From Akkermansia muciniphila (GTDB lineage Bacteria > Verrucomicrobiota > Verrucomicrobiia > Verrucomicrobiales > Akkermansiaceae): 10,504 nucleotides of DNA. Below are positions 1 through 6,027 of this stretch, in pieces. The stretch covers positions 1-10,504 of the forward strand of contig CALPMD020000017.1 in the NCBI GenBank assembly GCA_943324575.2, read 5' to 3'. Positions within the stretch are counted from its first letter, which is position 1. Each line of letters starts with the position of its first letter. The notes under the pieces were generated by a model. The model did not search any database and was not told where the DNA came from. It saw only the letters and a list, made by a program, of their open reading frames with translations. The position numbers and the translations under genes are program-made.

Positions 1-732
1 CGGCCACGCAGGGAAGGTGTTGGTGGAGAAGCGTTGGTGATAAAGCGCGATCGCGATTTCGAAATCCGGATCGTTCAGATCTAGGTAGAAAGCGCGCAGG
101 GCGGCCGGCATCGCCAGCGCCTTGTAGGAAATCAAGCGGCTGGAGAACGACGGCATGTAGAAGCCCTGGATCTCCTTGGTGCGGTGCTCGATCTCGCGGC
201 GGCAAAGGTAAAGTTGGCGCTCGAACTGGTCGGCATCCATCCCGGCAGGGCGGGTCATCAGCAAATGTTCGATCTGCGGGCGGCTGGCGAGCGCGATTTT
301 GCCCAGTGCCTCGACGTCCACCGGCACTTCGCGCCAGCCGATGCGGGCGATGCCGCGTTTGTCGGTCACTTCAGCGGCCAGCGCCTTGATCGTGGCGACA
401 GTCTCTGCGTTTTCAGCAGGGAAAAAGAACACCGCCACCGCCAGATCGGCATCGTTTTCCAGGGTGTGGCCCAGTTTTGCCGCCGCCTTGCGGAACAGCG
501 GGTAGGGGATCTGCGCCAACACGCCCGAGCCGTCGCCCGTCTTCATGTCCGCATCCACCGCACCGCGGTGCGTCATGCAGCAAACCGACGTCAACGCATG
601 ATCCAAGATCTGATAGCTGCGTTTCCCCTGCAAATGGGCGATCGCGCCCATGCCGCAATTGTCGTGTTCTTGGGAAAGCCGGTGCAAAGATCCGGCGACG
701 AGCGGGGTGCTTGAGTGGTAAAACGCGTTCAT
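1..732 (-). CDS. gltB: Glutamate synthase large subunit, N-terminal part (runs off left edge)
   Basis: These are the first 244 residues of the large subunit of glutamate synthase (GOGAT), which transfers the amide nitrogen of glutamine to 2-oxoglutarate in the cytoplasm. The segment is the class II glutamine amidotransferase domain. Residues 22-30 read EHDNCGMGA; Cys26 would be the N-terminal nucleophile after removal of a 25-residue propeptide. THRGA (54-58), KTGDGSGVL (64-72), GWREVPV (132-138) and YHQRFSTNTFPAWP (231-244) match conserved GltB blocks, including E. coli GltB. The ATG at 732-730 is the only plausible start: the frame stays open upstream but offers no ATG before the family similarity ends. 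No Shine-Dalgarno lies at normal spacing; the nearest purine run, GAGAGGG, is about 16 bases away. The FMN and iron-sulfur domains and any gltD lie outside the window. The identification is secure; full length and intactness cannot be judged. Confidence 0.96.
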   Translation of the reverse strand, partial: MNAFYHSSTPLVAGSLHRLSQEHDNCGMGAIAHLQGKRSYQILDHALTSVCCMTHRGAVDADMKTGDGSGVLAQIPYPLFRKAAAKLGHTLENDADLAVAVFFFPAENAETVATIKALAAEVTDKRGIARIGWREVPVDVEALGKIALASRPQIEHLLMTRPAGMDADQFERQLYLCRREIEHRTKEIQGFYMPSFSSRLISYKALAMPAALRAFYLDLNDPDFEIAIALYHQRFSTNTFPAWP

Positions 733-784
733 CAGAAATTCAGTAAATCCCTCTCCATGGCGATGGCCATAGAGCGGGCGGCAG

Positions 785-829
785 AATAAACGTCAGTGAG
801 ATGTCTGAGCCAAGCAGGAATTGTGCCTA
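785..829 (-). promoter_or_regulatory. Candidate sigma-54 (-24/-12) promoter of gltB
   Basis: Read on the minus strand from 828 to 813 the sequence is AGGCACAATTCCTGCT. It has the invariant GG (827-826) and GC (815-814) separated by exactly ten bases. It matches the RpoN consensus TGGCACR-N4-TTGCW at all but two positions. The predicted start of transcription is near 802, giving a leader of about 70 bases before the gltB ATG. Nitrogen-assimilation genes are classical RpoN targets, so the position makes sense, but no activator site was recognised and RpoN in this organism is assumed. A weaker sigma-70-like alternative overlaps it: TTGGCT (813-808), 17 bases, TTTATT (790-785). Confidence 0.4.
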
Positions 830-853
830 GTTGGCTGATTCGGCGGACTGAGT

Positions 854-874
854 CACCTGCTACTGATGCAGGCG
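854..874 (-). other. Small hairpin between the 100-residue ORF and gltB
   Basis: On the minus strand CGCCTGC and GCAGGTG flank a seven-base loop and form a 7-bp stem with one G-T pair. It begins 11 bases after the stop codon of the upstream small gene. No T-run follows, so it is not a canonical intrinsic terminator; it may stabilise the 3' end of that transcript or occur by chance. Confidence 0.3.
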
Positions 875-884
875 CTTGCGCGCG

Positions 885-1187
885 TTATCCGAGGGGGAAT
901 TCACCATCGTCGTCGATGCCTTGCCAGCCGAGACGGCCGAAGGCACGAAACAACGAGGCAGTCGGTTCACCCTCCTCTTCGCCTTCGCCGTGCTCGATGG
1001 TGGCGGAACTGCTCAGGCCGCGAACGCATTCGATACTGATGACGGTGGTGTAGCTTTGAAGGTAGATCCAGTCTCCCCAAGCCTTGGACTCATGGCGCGG
1101 CTCGAAGTGTTCTTTGCGCAGCGACGCGAGAATTTCCGCGATGGTGCTGGGCGTGTTGGTGTCGGGAAGTCTGATGATTGTTTCCAT
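885..1187 (-). CDS. Uncharacterised 100-residue protein
   Basis: I do not recognise this protein. It is a small soluble polypeptide with no signal peptide or membrane segment. The N-terminal half reads like a compact fold, with an amphipathic helix-like stretch at about 16-27 and a Trp/Tyr-rich segment around WGDWIYLQSY (37-46) followed by beta-prone residues. A strongly acidic linker, GEGEEEGE (67-74), precedes a C-terminal segment containing FGRLGWQGIDDDGEF (83-97). Third codon positions are mostly G or C, as in neighbouring genes, which argues that this frame is coding rather than the overlapping plus-strand frame. The ATG at 1187 is preceded by a pyrimidine run (CCCTTTCTTC) and no Shine-Dalgarno. 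It lies 152 bases upstream of gltB on the same strand, but a gltB-proximal promoter candidate makes co-transcription uncertain. A lineage-restricted family is likely. Confidence 0.65.
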   Translation of the reverse strand: METIIRLPDTNTPSTIAEILASLRKEHFEPRHESKAWGDWIYLQSYTTVISIECVRGLSSSATIEHGEGEEEGEPTASLFRAFGRLGWQGIDDDGEFPLG

Positions 1188-1446
1188 GAAGAAAGGGTGT
1201 ACCGGTGGGGTGGATGTTTGATCTAGGTTGGTAAATTTTTCGAACCAGCTCGAGCTTCGTTAGAGAAAAAACGCGTGCCTGTTAGATAGCGTTGCTCTGT
1301 GGGAGCCGGCCTTTTGGTAGTTCGCGCGGAAGTTTGCAACACCGAAGCGGATATGAGTCGAACAAAGATTTCTAAGGCGGGGTGGCGGAGTGAGATCCGC
1401 CGATTACGGACGGAGTCATGAGGGCCATCTTACACCGAAAAAATGG
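1188..1446. other. Intergenic spacer, with one short inverted repeat
   Basis: This 259-base spacer separates the M50 protease gene from the 100-residue ORF. I see no convincing ORF or structural RNA gene. At 1384-1401 a perfect 6-bp inverted repeat, GGCGGA-6-TCCGCC, forms a small hairpin about 45 bases past the protease stop codon. It has no T-run on either strand, so termination there would not be by a canonical intrinsic mechanism. The part nearest the small ORF (about 1220-1290) is more AT-rich and probably holds its promoter, but no convincing -35/-10 pair could be assigned. Confidence 0.4.
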
Positions 1447-2082
1447 TTAGGACTTGCGGTTTTCGCGAAGGGCTTGGAAGGCTTGCCAAGCATACATTCC
1501 TAGAAAGATCGGAAAAATAATTGAGCCTGTGGCCACAAACATCCACACGCCAGTCACGGCCGCGACGACGATGGTCGTCCACAGCGTGATTTTGATCCGG
1601 TCGGGGCCGAGCGCGGCATGTAGCATCTGGCCGCCGTCGAGAGGTAGGACCGGGAGCAGATTGAGTACCGACCAGAATAAGCTGATCAACATCAGGGTCT
1701 TGAGGAAGTAGCGGCCGTCGGGCTGGAGGTGGAGAAGATAAGGTAATAACAGCAACACCGCCAGTCCGCCGGCTAGCTGAACTGCAGGACCCGCTGCGGT
1801 GACGAGAAAGCTCTGCCAGCGATTCAAACGGACGCCTGTGTAGGCGGTGAATCCGCCGAAAGCCTGGAGGGTGATTGCGCTGGATGCGCCATACGCGCGG
1901 GCGCTCAAGGCGTGGCCGAGTTCGTGTAGAAGGATGGAGATGAAACCCGCCAGCACAAACAGGCCGATCCGGAAAATGGCCGCGGCACTATCTGCGGCCA
2001 TGGCACCGCCAAGGATGATGAGGGTAATCCAGAAGAACGGCTGGATTTCAACAGGGATACCAAAAATCGAAAATCGAATCAT
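1447..2082 (-). CDS. M50 family (site-2-protease-type) membrane metalloprotease
   Basis: A 211-residue integral membrane zinc protease of the M50B/S2P group, which cleaves substrates within or near the membrane. The zinc-binding motif HELGH is at 53-57, inside a hydrophobic helix. The second active-site element, NLLPVLPLDGGQ (141-152), supplies the third ligand, Asp149. Hydrophobic segments lie at about 11-31, 34-58, 91-118, 127-147 and 165-200. There is no PDZ or CBS domain, so this is a minimal-core member. An ATG at 2082 is chosen because the protein similarity begins with MIRFSIFGIPVEI; the frame extends upstream to 2346, but that part is proline-rich out-of-frame sequence of the preceding LysM gene. 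The start lies 31 bases after the LysM stop codon on the same strand, so the two are probably co-transcribed. The physiological substrate is unknown; RseP- or SpoIVFB-like signalling is possible but not shown. Confidence 0.92.
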   Translation of the reverse strand: MIRFSIFGIPVEIQPFFWITLIILGGAMAADSAAAIFRIGLFVLAGFISILLHELGHALSARAYGASSAITLQAFGGFTAYTGVRLNRWQSFLVTAAGPAVQLAGGLAVLLLLPYLLHLQPDGRYFLKTLMLISLFWSVLNLLPVLPLDGGQMLHAALGPDRIKITLWTTIVVAAVTGVWMFVATGSIIFPIFLGMYAWQAFQALRENRKS

Positions 2083-2113
2083 CTGCCGCTTGAAAAATCG
2101 TGTTGGAGGCGCC

Positions 2114-3016
2114 TCAAGGTTGGACGGGAACGATGAGTTCCGAGCCTTTGGCCAGGACGGTTTCGGCGGTGAGATCGAGGCCGTTGAGTTCGTTGAGGCG
2201 CTTGGCATCGGCACCGTGTTTGGCGGCAAAATCGCCAAGCGTAATTTCGCTGTCGACGGTAGCGTTGATGTATTTGGGTCCGGCAGTGGCGGGTGGATCG
2301 GTGGGAGTACTGGGCTCTGGCGAAGGCGGCTTGCTGGTTTCGACAACGGGTTTCGTCTCGAGCGGGGCGACGCTTGGTGCCACGGGCGTAGGTAACTTGG
2401 CAGAGGGTGGCTCCTCGGTGGGCTGGGTCGTTTTTGGAGTCTCGTGAACGGCGATTTTTTTCGTCAGGGCTGCGGGTTCCGTTGCGGGGGGCGTTGTAGC
2501 GGCGGCATCGGGTTCGGCCTTCTCTGGCTCGGGTGCGGTGGCGACGCTCAGGTTAATGAGTTGGCCCAGTTTGAGGGCGGTCGGAACGGCCGTGGGATTG
2601 GCGGCGGCAAGGGCTGCCGCGCTGATGCCGTATTTTTTAGAAATGCTGAAAAAGGTATCGCCAGCCTGAATTTGATGGGTGTTTCCGGTGCCTTTGCTAG
2701 CGGGTGCAGTCTGCGGTTTGGCGGGGGTGGCGGCCTTGGCGGTTGCCTTGGCCGGGATTTTGAGGATTTGGCCCGGACGAATGATGGCGTCGGGGGTGAG
2801 GCCGTTGGCTTTGACCAAATTGTCTGAAGTGGTACCCAGTGCGCGGGCGATCCTCGCAAAGTTATCGCCTGCTTTGACCGTGTAGCCTTGGGCCGCCGGA
2901 GCTTTTGGTTTTTCGGCCTTAGGGTTAGGGGCGGGCTTGGTGCTGTCTTTGGCCGCAAACGCACAGGGACTGGCGAGGCCGACCGACAACGTGACAAGGA
3001 GCAAGGATGCCTTCAT
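2114..3016 (-). CDS. Exported LysM-domain protein
   Basis: A 300-residue secreted or periplasmic protein that probably binds peptidoglycan. Residues 1-21 form a signal peptide (Lys2, hydrophobic core, likely cleavage after AFA at 19-21). There is a cysteine at 18, but it is preceded by Pro and does not make a lipobox. A Lys/Pro/Ala linker leads to LysM domain 1 (about 45-88, from YTVKAGDNF to PGQILKIP) and LysM domain 2 (about 114-157, from HQIQAGDTF to LGQLINLS). A long proline/threonine-rich linker (about 160-248) follows. A third, diverged LysM-like segment closes the protein (about 249-297, with LGDFAAKHGADAKRLNELNG and a final ELIVP). No catalytic domain is visible, so it looks like a wall-binding or scaffold protein rather than a hydrolase. 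The ATG at 3016 has no Shine-Dalgarno (upstream ACTATTTCCTC). It is divergent from the repeat-protein gene and 31 bases upstream of the M50 protease gene. Confidence 0.9.
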   Translation of the reverse strand: MKASLLLVTLSVGLASPCAFAAKDSTKPAPNPKAEKPKAPAAQGYTVKAGDNFARIARALGTTSDNLVKANGLTPDAIIRPGQILKIPAKATAKAATPAKPQTAPASKGTGNTHQIQAGDTFFSISKKYGISAAALAAANPTAVPTALKLGQLINLSVATAPEPEKAEPDAAATTPPATEPAALTKKIAVHETPKTTQPTEEPPSAKLPTPVAPSVAPLETKPVVETSKPPSPEPSTPTDPPATAGPKYINATVDSEITLGDFAAKHGADAKRLNELNGLDLTAETVLAKGSELIVPVQP

Positions 3017-3167
3017 GAGGAAATAGTTTTTCCAAATTCAGTGCCCTAGATCAAGAGGAATTAACTCTCAAGAAATCAAGGTGTACCGTGGATTCTAAAC
3101 GGTCGTTTCGGCAATCCTGTGTCGGTCGCAGGGTCCGCGCGATTTGCGAGATTCTGAAATAACACGC

Positions 3168-3207
3168 AACCCTTGAAAGAACTCAGGGTTCACCTAATCA
3201 TACTCGT
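3168..3207 (+). promoter_or_regulatory. Candidate promoter/hairpin before the repeat-protein gene
   Basis: TTGAAA (3173-3178), a 16-base spacer and TAATCA (3195-3200) form a moderate sigma-70-like pair. Transcription would then start about at the ATG (3208), making the message nearly leaderless, which fits the lack of a Shine-Dalgarno. The same stretch contains the inverted repeat AACCCT (3168-3173) / AGGGTT (3185-3190), which overlaps the -35 and could be an operator or chance. The rest of the divergent spacer 3017-3167 shows AT-rich blocks near the LysM gene but no hexamer pair I would trust. Confidence 0.25.
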
Positions 3208-4560
3208 ATGAAGAAAACGCCATGGGTCATTGCTGTTGCCGCGTTGGGGGTTGGTGCCACTGGTGGCTATATTTCTGGAAAAGACTCTGGCGCGGCCAGC
3301 CCGTCAGCGATCGAGCAACACGTGAACTCCCGAAACCGATCCCTCAGCCGCAACGAGGTGTCCGTCGCGAGCTCGATCAAAAAGACCAAGCGTCCCACCA
3401 GTGTGGAACAAATCGGGCGCTTGCCGGGGAGCACGAACCGCATCAAGGCGCTGATGGACTTTTACGCCGGTCTCAGCGCTGAGAAGCTCGCCGAAGAAGC
3501 GGGCAAATTGGAGAGATTACCGATGGATGAGCGGATGACGGCTTCGATTCTGTTATTCGGCCGCTGGGCGGAAGTCGATCCCACGGCCGCGATGGCATTT
3601 TCCAATACGATGGGCATGGGCGGAGGAATGGTTCGCCCGACGATTCTAAAGAGCTGGTCCAGCGTCGACCCTGCCGCTGCGGCGAGGTATTATGCCGCCA
3701 ACCCGCGTGAGTTTGCAATGATGGGAATGGGAATGGGGGGCGGGCGCGGGCAGTCTGCCGCTTCGATCATTGCCGGCGAGTGGGCACGCCAAGATCCCAC
3801 CGCAGCCGCTGCCTGGGCCAAATCGCTGGCGACCGATCAGGAACAAACCATGTCCACCGTTCTGGGGGAAATTGCCAAAACCGATCCGCGCAAGGCGGCG
3901 GAAATGGTCGGCGGGATCGACCCCGGTCAGCGCGCCGCCGCCTATCATTCCGTGGCAGCGCAATACGGCGAACTCGATTTCCAAGCCGCCCAATCATGGA
4001 TTCGCACGCTGCCCGCAGCAGATCAGTCCGAGGCTCTGGCATCGGCCATCGGCGGACTTTCTAATATCGATCCCAGTGCGGCTGCCAGGCAGCTTGCGTT
4101 GATGGCGGAGGGGGATGCGAAAGACCGCTTGATCCCCGATGTGGTGCGCGACCTCGCGCGCAAGGATCCTCAAGCCGCTGCGGATCTCCTCAAGCTGCAG
4201 GATAGTGAAAGCGCCCAGCGCGATGGAATGCACCAGTTGATGCCAGTATTCGTCGCTAAAAATCCGGCGGCAGCGCTCGCCTATGTCAACTCCTTCGAGC
4301 CGGGAACGATCCGCGATAGCGCGGCTCAATTCTATGTCTGGGGTAACAACACCAGTGCTCCCACGGATTTAATCAAAGTCGCGGAAAGTATCAGCGACGA
4401 AGGCGACCGCAATCGCACGGTCGGCGTCGCGGCGATCCGTTGGATGAAAGAAGACCCAACTTCGGCCGCCGCCTACATTGAGGCGTCGCCTCTACCCGAT
4501 CCGCAAAAAGAACGCATCCTTTCTGGCAGAGGCATGTGGGGTGGGCGCGGCGGGAACTGA
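3208..4560 (+). CDS. Exported/anchored protein with ~31-residue DPxAA helical repeats
   Basis: A 450-residue protein of unknown function and the only plus-strand gene here. Residues 1-24 (MKKTPWVIAVAALGVGATGG...) form a signal peptide or N-terminal membrane anchor. Residues 30-105 are polar and Ser/Lys-rich, then helical. From about 112 to 428 run roughly ten units of about 31 residues, each centred on (V/I/K)(D/N)PxxAA and often led by an aromatic residue. The cores are at 124, 154, 196, 226, 257 (DFQAA), 288, 320, 352, about 385 (degenerate) and 416. The periodicity suggests an all-helical solenoid similar to TPR/HEAT/Sel1 folds, usually a protein-binding scaffold. Two Met/Gly-rich loops (MGMGGGM at 135-141, MMGMGMGGGRG at 171-181) interrupt the array, and the C terminus is also Gly/Arg-rich (GRGMWGGRGGN). 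No catalytic motif is visible. The gene ends 13 bases from the convergent methyltransferase gene. Confidence 0.85.
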   Translation: MKKTPWVIAVAALGVGATGGYISGKDSGAASPSAIEQHVNSRNRSLSRNEVSVASSIKKTKRPTSVEQIGRLPGSTNRIKALMDFYAGLSAEKLAEEAGKLERLPMDERMTASILLFGRWAEVDPTAAMAFSNTMGMGGGMVRPTILKSWSSVDPAAAARYYAANPREFAMMGMGMGGGRGQSAASIIAGEWARQDPTAAAAWAKSLATDQEQTMSTVLGEIAKTDPRKAAEMVGGIDPGQRAAAYHSVAAQYGELDFQAAQSWIRTLPAADQSEALASAIGGLSNIDPSAAARQLALMAEGDAKDRLIPDVVRDLARKDPQAAADLLKLQDSESAQRDGMHQLMPVFVAKNPAAALAYVNSFEPGTIRDSAAQFYVWGNNTSAPTDLIKVAESISDEGDRNRTVGVAAIRWMKEDPTSAAAYIEASPLPDPQKERILSGRGMWGGRGGN

Positions 4561-4573
4561 ATTTTACACGGCC

Positions 4574-5542
4574 TTATCGCCGCTGATCTAGCACGAGAAA
4601 CGCGTCACCGGCCCCGCAGTCGTCAGCCAGTGCACGATCGACCGGGTCCTTCAAATTGAGCGAATCGGCTAGAAACTCTCGAAAGCTCATGAGCCTTTGA
4701 TCTCGGACCCAAGGTCGGCTCCAGTTTTGGAGGTCAGTGAAGTTCACATCGGCGGTGAGGTCCTGGCGGCCTGGGTTGTCGTAGATCGCGGGCCCTTCGA
4801 GCCGCTGTTGGAGAAGGTAGGCACGGGTCGTCCCACGCGGTTGGCGGTGATAGAGGGTTTCCGCGGTGGCACCGTAATCGATCGTCAGCATCCGTCCGGA
4901 CTTCCATGCGGGCAGCCACTCGCGCAGGTAGCGGCGGTAGGAATCGTGAACTTCGATGCACTGGCCAAGCGCGTGAGGTTCGAGGAAGGCTGATGAATCA
5001 GGCAAGAGGGACGGGGGGAGCAGCGACTCGTGGGCGCGGCGCTGCGTGTCGAAATGAACGGCCATTTCCTGCCAGCCTTCGGTGGTTTTTTGAAACCTGC
5101 GGACGGGGAATGCATCCACTAGCTCGTTGGAAAAGATCACCGCGTTGCCACCACAGGCCGCGAGTGCATCCTTCACGCTGCGGTGCCAGGTGGCACGCTT
5201 GCCCAAGAGTTTGCGCTGGCGCTCGGCGAGCGGTGCCGACGTTTCCACCAGATGCAGCCGTGTCCGCCAGCGCAGATGCCACGGGAGATTCTTGAGTACG
5301 GCTGCCGCCAGTGTGCCTTCACCGGGGCCGATCTCGATCAGGTTCTGGCACCTCGCCTCCTGCATCGCCCTTCTGGCCCAACCAGCAATCGCGCGGGCGG
5401 GGGCATCAGACAACATTGGCGCAGTGGTGAAATCCCCGCGCTGGCCAACAGCCGAGATCCGCCGCGCATAGTAGCCGTGTTCCGGGTCGTGTAGGGCCCA
5501 GTCCATGAAGCGCTCAAAAGTGATAGGTGAGTCGGTATTCAA
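4574..5542 (-). CDS. SAM-dependent methyltransferase, MidA/NDUFAF7 family (DUF185)
   Basis: A 322-residue class I methyltransferase of the family whose mitochondrial member NDUFAF7/MidA methylates an arginine of a complex I subunit; the bacterial substrate is unknown. Family landmarks occur in order: PITFERFMDWALHDPEHGYY (6-25), GDFTTAP (36-42), the SAM-binding loop IEIGPGEGT (69-77), acidic Glu100 after the next strand, NELVDAFPVRRF (139-150), LTIDYG (219-224) and DLTADVNFTDL (261-271). Length is a little short of the usual 350-400, but all landmarks are present. The start is a TTG at 5542-5540: no ATG or GTG lies between the upstream in-frame stop and the conserved PITFERF block, and the first internal ATG (Met13) would remove part of that block. 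It starts only about 21 bases past the rpsP terminator, with no Shine-Dalgarno. Its expression must come from read-through or a promoter overlapping that terminator. Confidence 0.93.
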   Translation of the reverse strand: MNTDSPITFERFMDWALHDPEHGYYARRISAVGQRGDFTTAPMLSDAPARAIAGWARRAMQEARCQNLIEIGPGEGTLAAAVLKNLPWHLRWRTRLHLVETSAPLAERQRKLLGKRATWHRSVKDALAACGGNAVIFSNELVDAFPVRRFQKTTEGWQEMAVHFDTQRRAHESLLPPSLLPDSSAFLEPHALGQCIEVHDSYRRYLREWLPAWKSGRMLTIDYGATAETLYHRQPRGTTRAYLLQQRLEGPAIYDNPGRQDLTADVNFTDLQNWSRPWVRDQRLMSFREFLADSLNLKDPVDRALADDCGAGDAFLVLDQRR

Positions 5543-5563
5543 TCGAAGTGAGAATTTACGGCA

Positions 5564-5613
5564 TTCTCAAACAAAACAACCGCGATTCCCTGCGGAACGC
5601 GGTTGCTTGAGAA
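5564..5613 (-). terminator. Intrinsic terminator of rpsP
   Basis: On the minus strand CAACCGCG (5605-5598) pairs perfectly with CGCGGTTG (5584-5577). TTCC/GGAA continues the stem inward with a one-base bulge and a four-base GCAG loop. The T-rich tract TTTTGTTT follows at once. An outer inverted repeat, TTCTCAA (5613-5607) with TTGAGAA (5570-5564), brackets the whole structure. The position, 23 bases after the rpsP stop codon, fits termination of the rpsP transcript. Confidence 0.88.
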
Positions 5614-5636
5614 AAATTAGGGAAATCGGAAACCGA

Positions 5637-5891
5637 TCAAGCCTTGGCCGCAGCAGTACGAGCCTTGCGGATCATGCTATTGACGGTTTCGGAAGGCTTT
5701 GCCCCGACAGCGAGCCACTTGTCGGCGATCGCGAGGTCGATGGTAAAGTTGGTGCCTTCCAGAAGAGGATCGTAGGTGCCAAGTTGCTCAATGAAACGTC
5801 CGTCGCGACGCTTGCGGCTGTCAACAGCAACGATTTTATAGTAAGGGCGGTCTTTGGTGCCCTTGCGGTTGAGTCGGATGGATACGGACAT
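5637..5891 (-). CDS. rpsP: Small ribosomal subunit protein bS16
   Basis: The 84-residue protein is the bS16 component of the 30S subunit, which binds 16S rRNA and assists assembly. Conserved features are the N-terminal [27 protein letters not shown] segment (residues 4-26), [16 protein letters not shown] (28-43) and the C-terminal [11 protein letters not shown] (67-77). Length is normal (82 in E. coli). The ATG at 5891 follows TTTAATCTC and has no Shine-Dalgarno. Unlike in many bacteria, rimM, trmD and rplS do not follow: a strong terminator lies immediately downstream and the next gene is an unrelated methyltransferase. An upstream spacer with an AT-rich block and two hairpins separates it from glnD, so it probably has its own promoter and leader. 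Confidence 0.98.
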   Translation of the reverse strand: MSVSIRLNRKGTKDRPYYKIVAVDSRKRRDGRFIEQLGTYDPLLEGTNFTIDLAIADKWLAVGAKPSETVNSMIRKARTAAAKA

Positions 5892-6027
5892 GAGATTAAA
5901 GCGTCGATTACGTTTGCCCGAATGGGCGGGCGCGGAAATTGGAGGATCTTCCGCGAATTGCCAAGGAGAATCTTGATGAATTTCTCAATTATTTAGCAAA
6001 TCTTAACTTTTTGACGGCAAATCGGGC
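5892..6027 (-). promoter_or_regulatory. rpsP leader with two adjacent hairpins and AT-rich promoter region
   Basis: The 136 bases between glnD and rpsP divide into an AT-rich block (about 5957-6014), where a promoter is expected, and a GC-rich leader. In the leader CGCGGAA/TTCCGCG (5931-5937 with 5949-5955) is a perfect 7-bp inverted repeat with an 11-base loop. It abuts a second stem, GCCCG/CGGGC (5916-5920 with 5927-5931). Neither is followed by a T-run on the minus strand, so they are not intrinsic terminators of glnD. I infer a structured 5' leader of rpsP. No specific -35/-10 pair could be chosen. Confidence 0.4.

Noticed and set aside
184..714. Long plus-strand open frame (176 codons).
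   Set aside because: It lies antisense to the clear gltB N-terminus and its translation is Arg/His/Ala-rich without recognisable motifs.
876..1226. Plus-strand open frame of 116 codons overlapping the small minus-strand ORF.
   Set aside because: The minus-strand frame has the better third-position G/C pattern and a more protein-like composition; both are unlikely to be coding.
1261..1280. AGGCACG on the minus strand resembling a -24 sigma-54 element upstream of the 100-residue ORF.
   Set aside because: The position where the -12 GC should be reads TT, so the essential second half is missing.
1384..1401. GGCGGA/TCCGCC hairpin considered as the terminator of the M50 gene.
   Set aside because: The stem is only 6 bp and no T-run follows on the minus strand; kept only as a short inverted repeat.
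2083..2346. Upstream 88-codon extension of the M50 protease frame.
   Set aside because: It is the out-of-frame shadow of the LysM gene's 3' end; family similarity starts at the ATG at 2082.
4540..4600. Possible bidirectional terminator between the convergent repeat-protein and methyltransferase genes.
   Set aside because: Only 4-5 bp pairings with either long loops or no T-run could be found.
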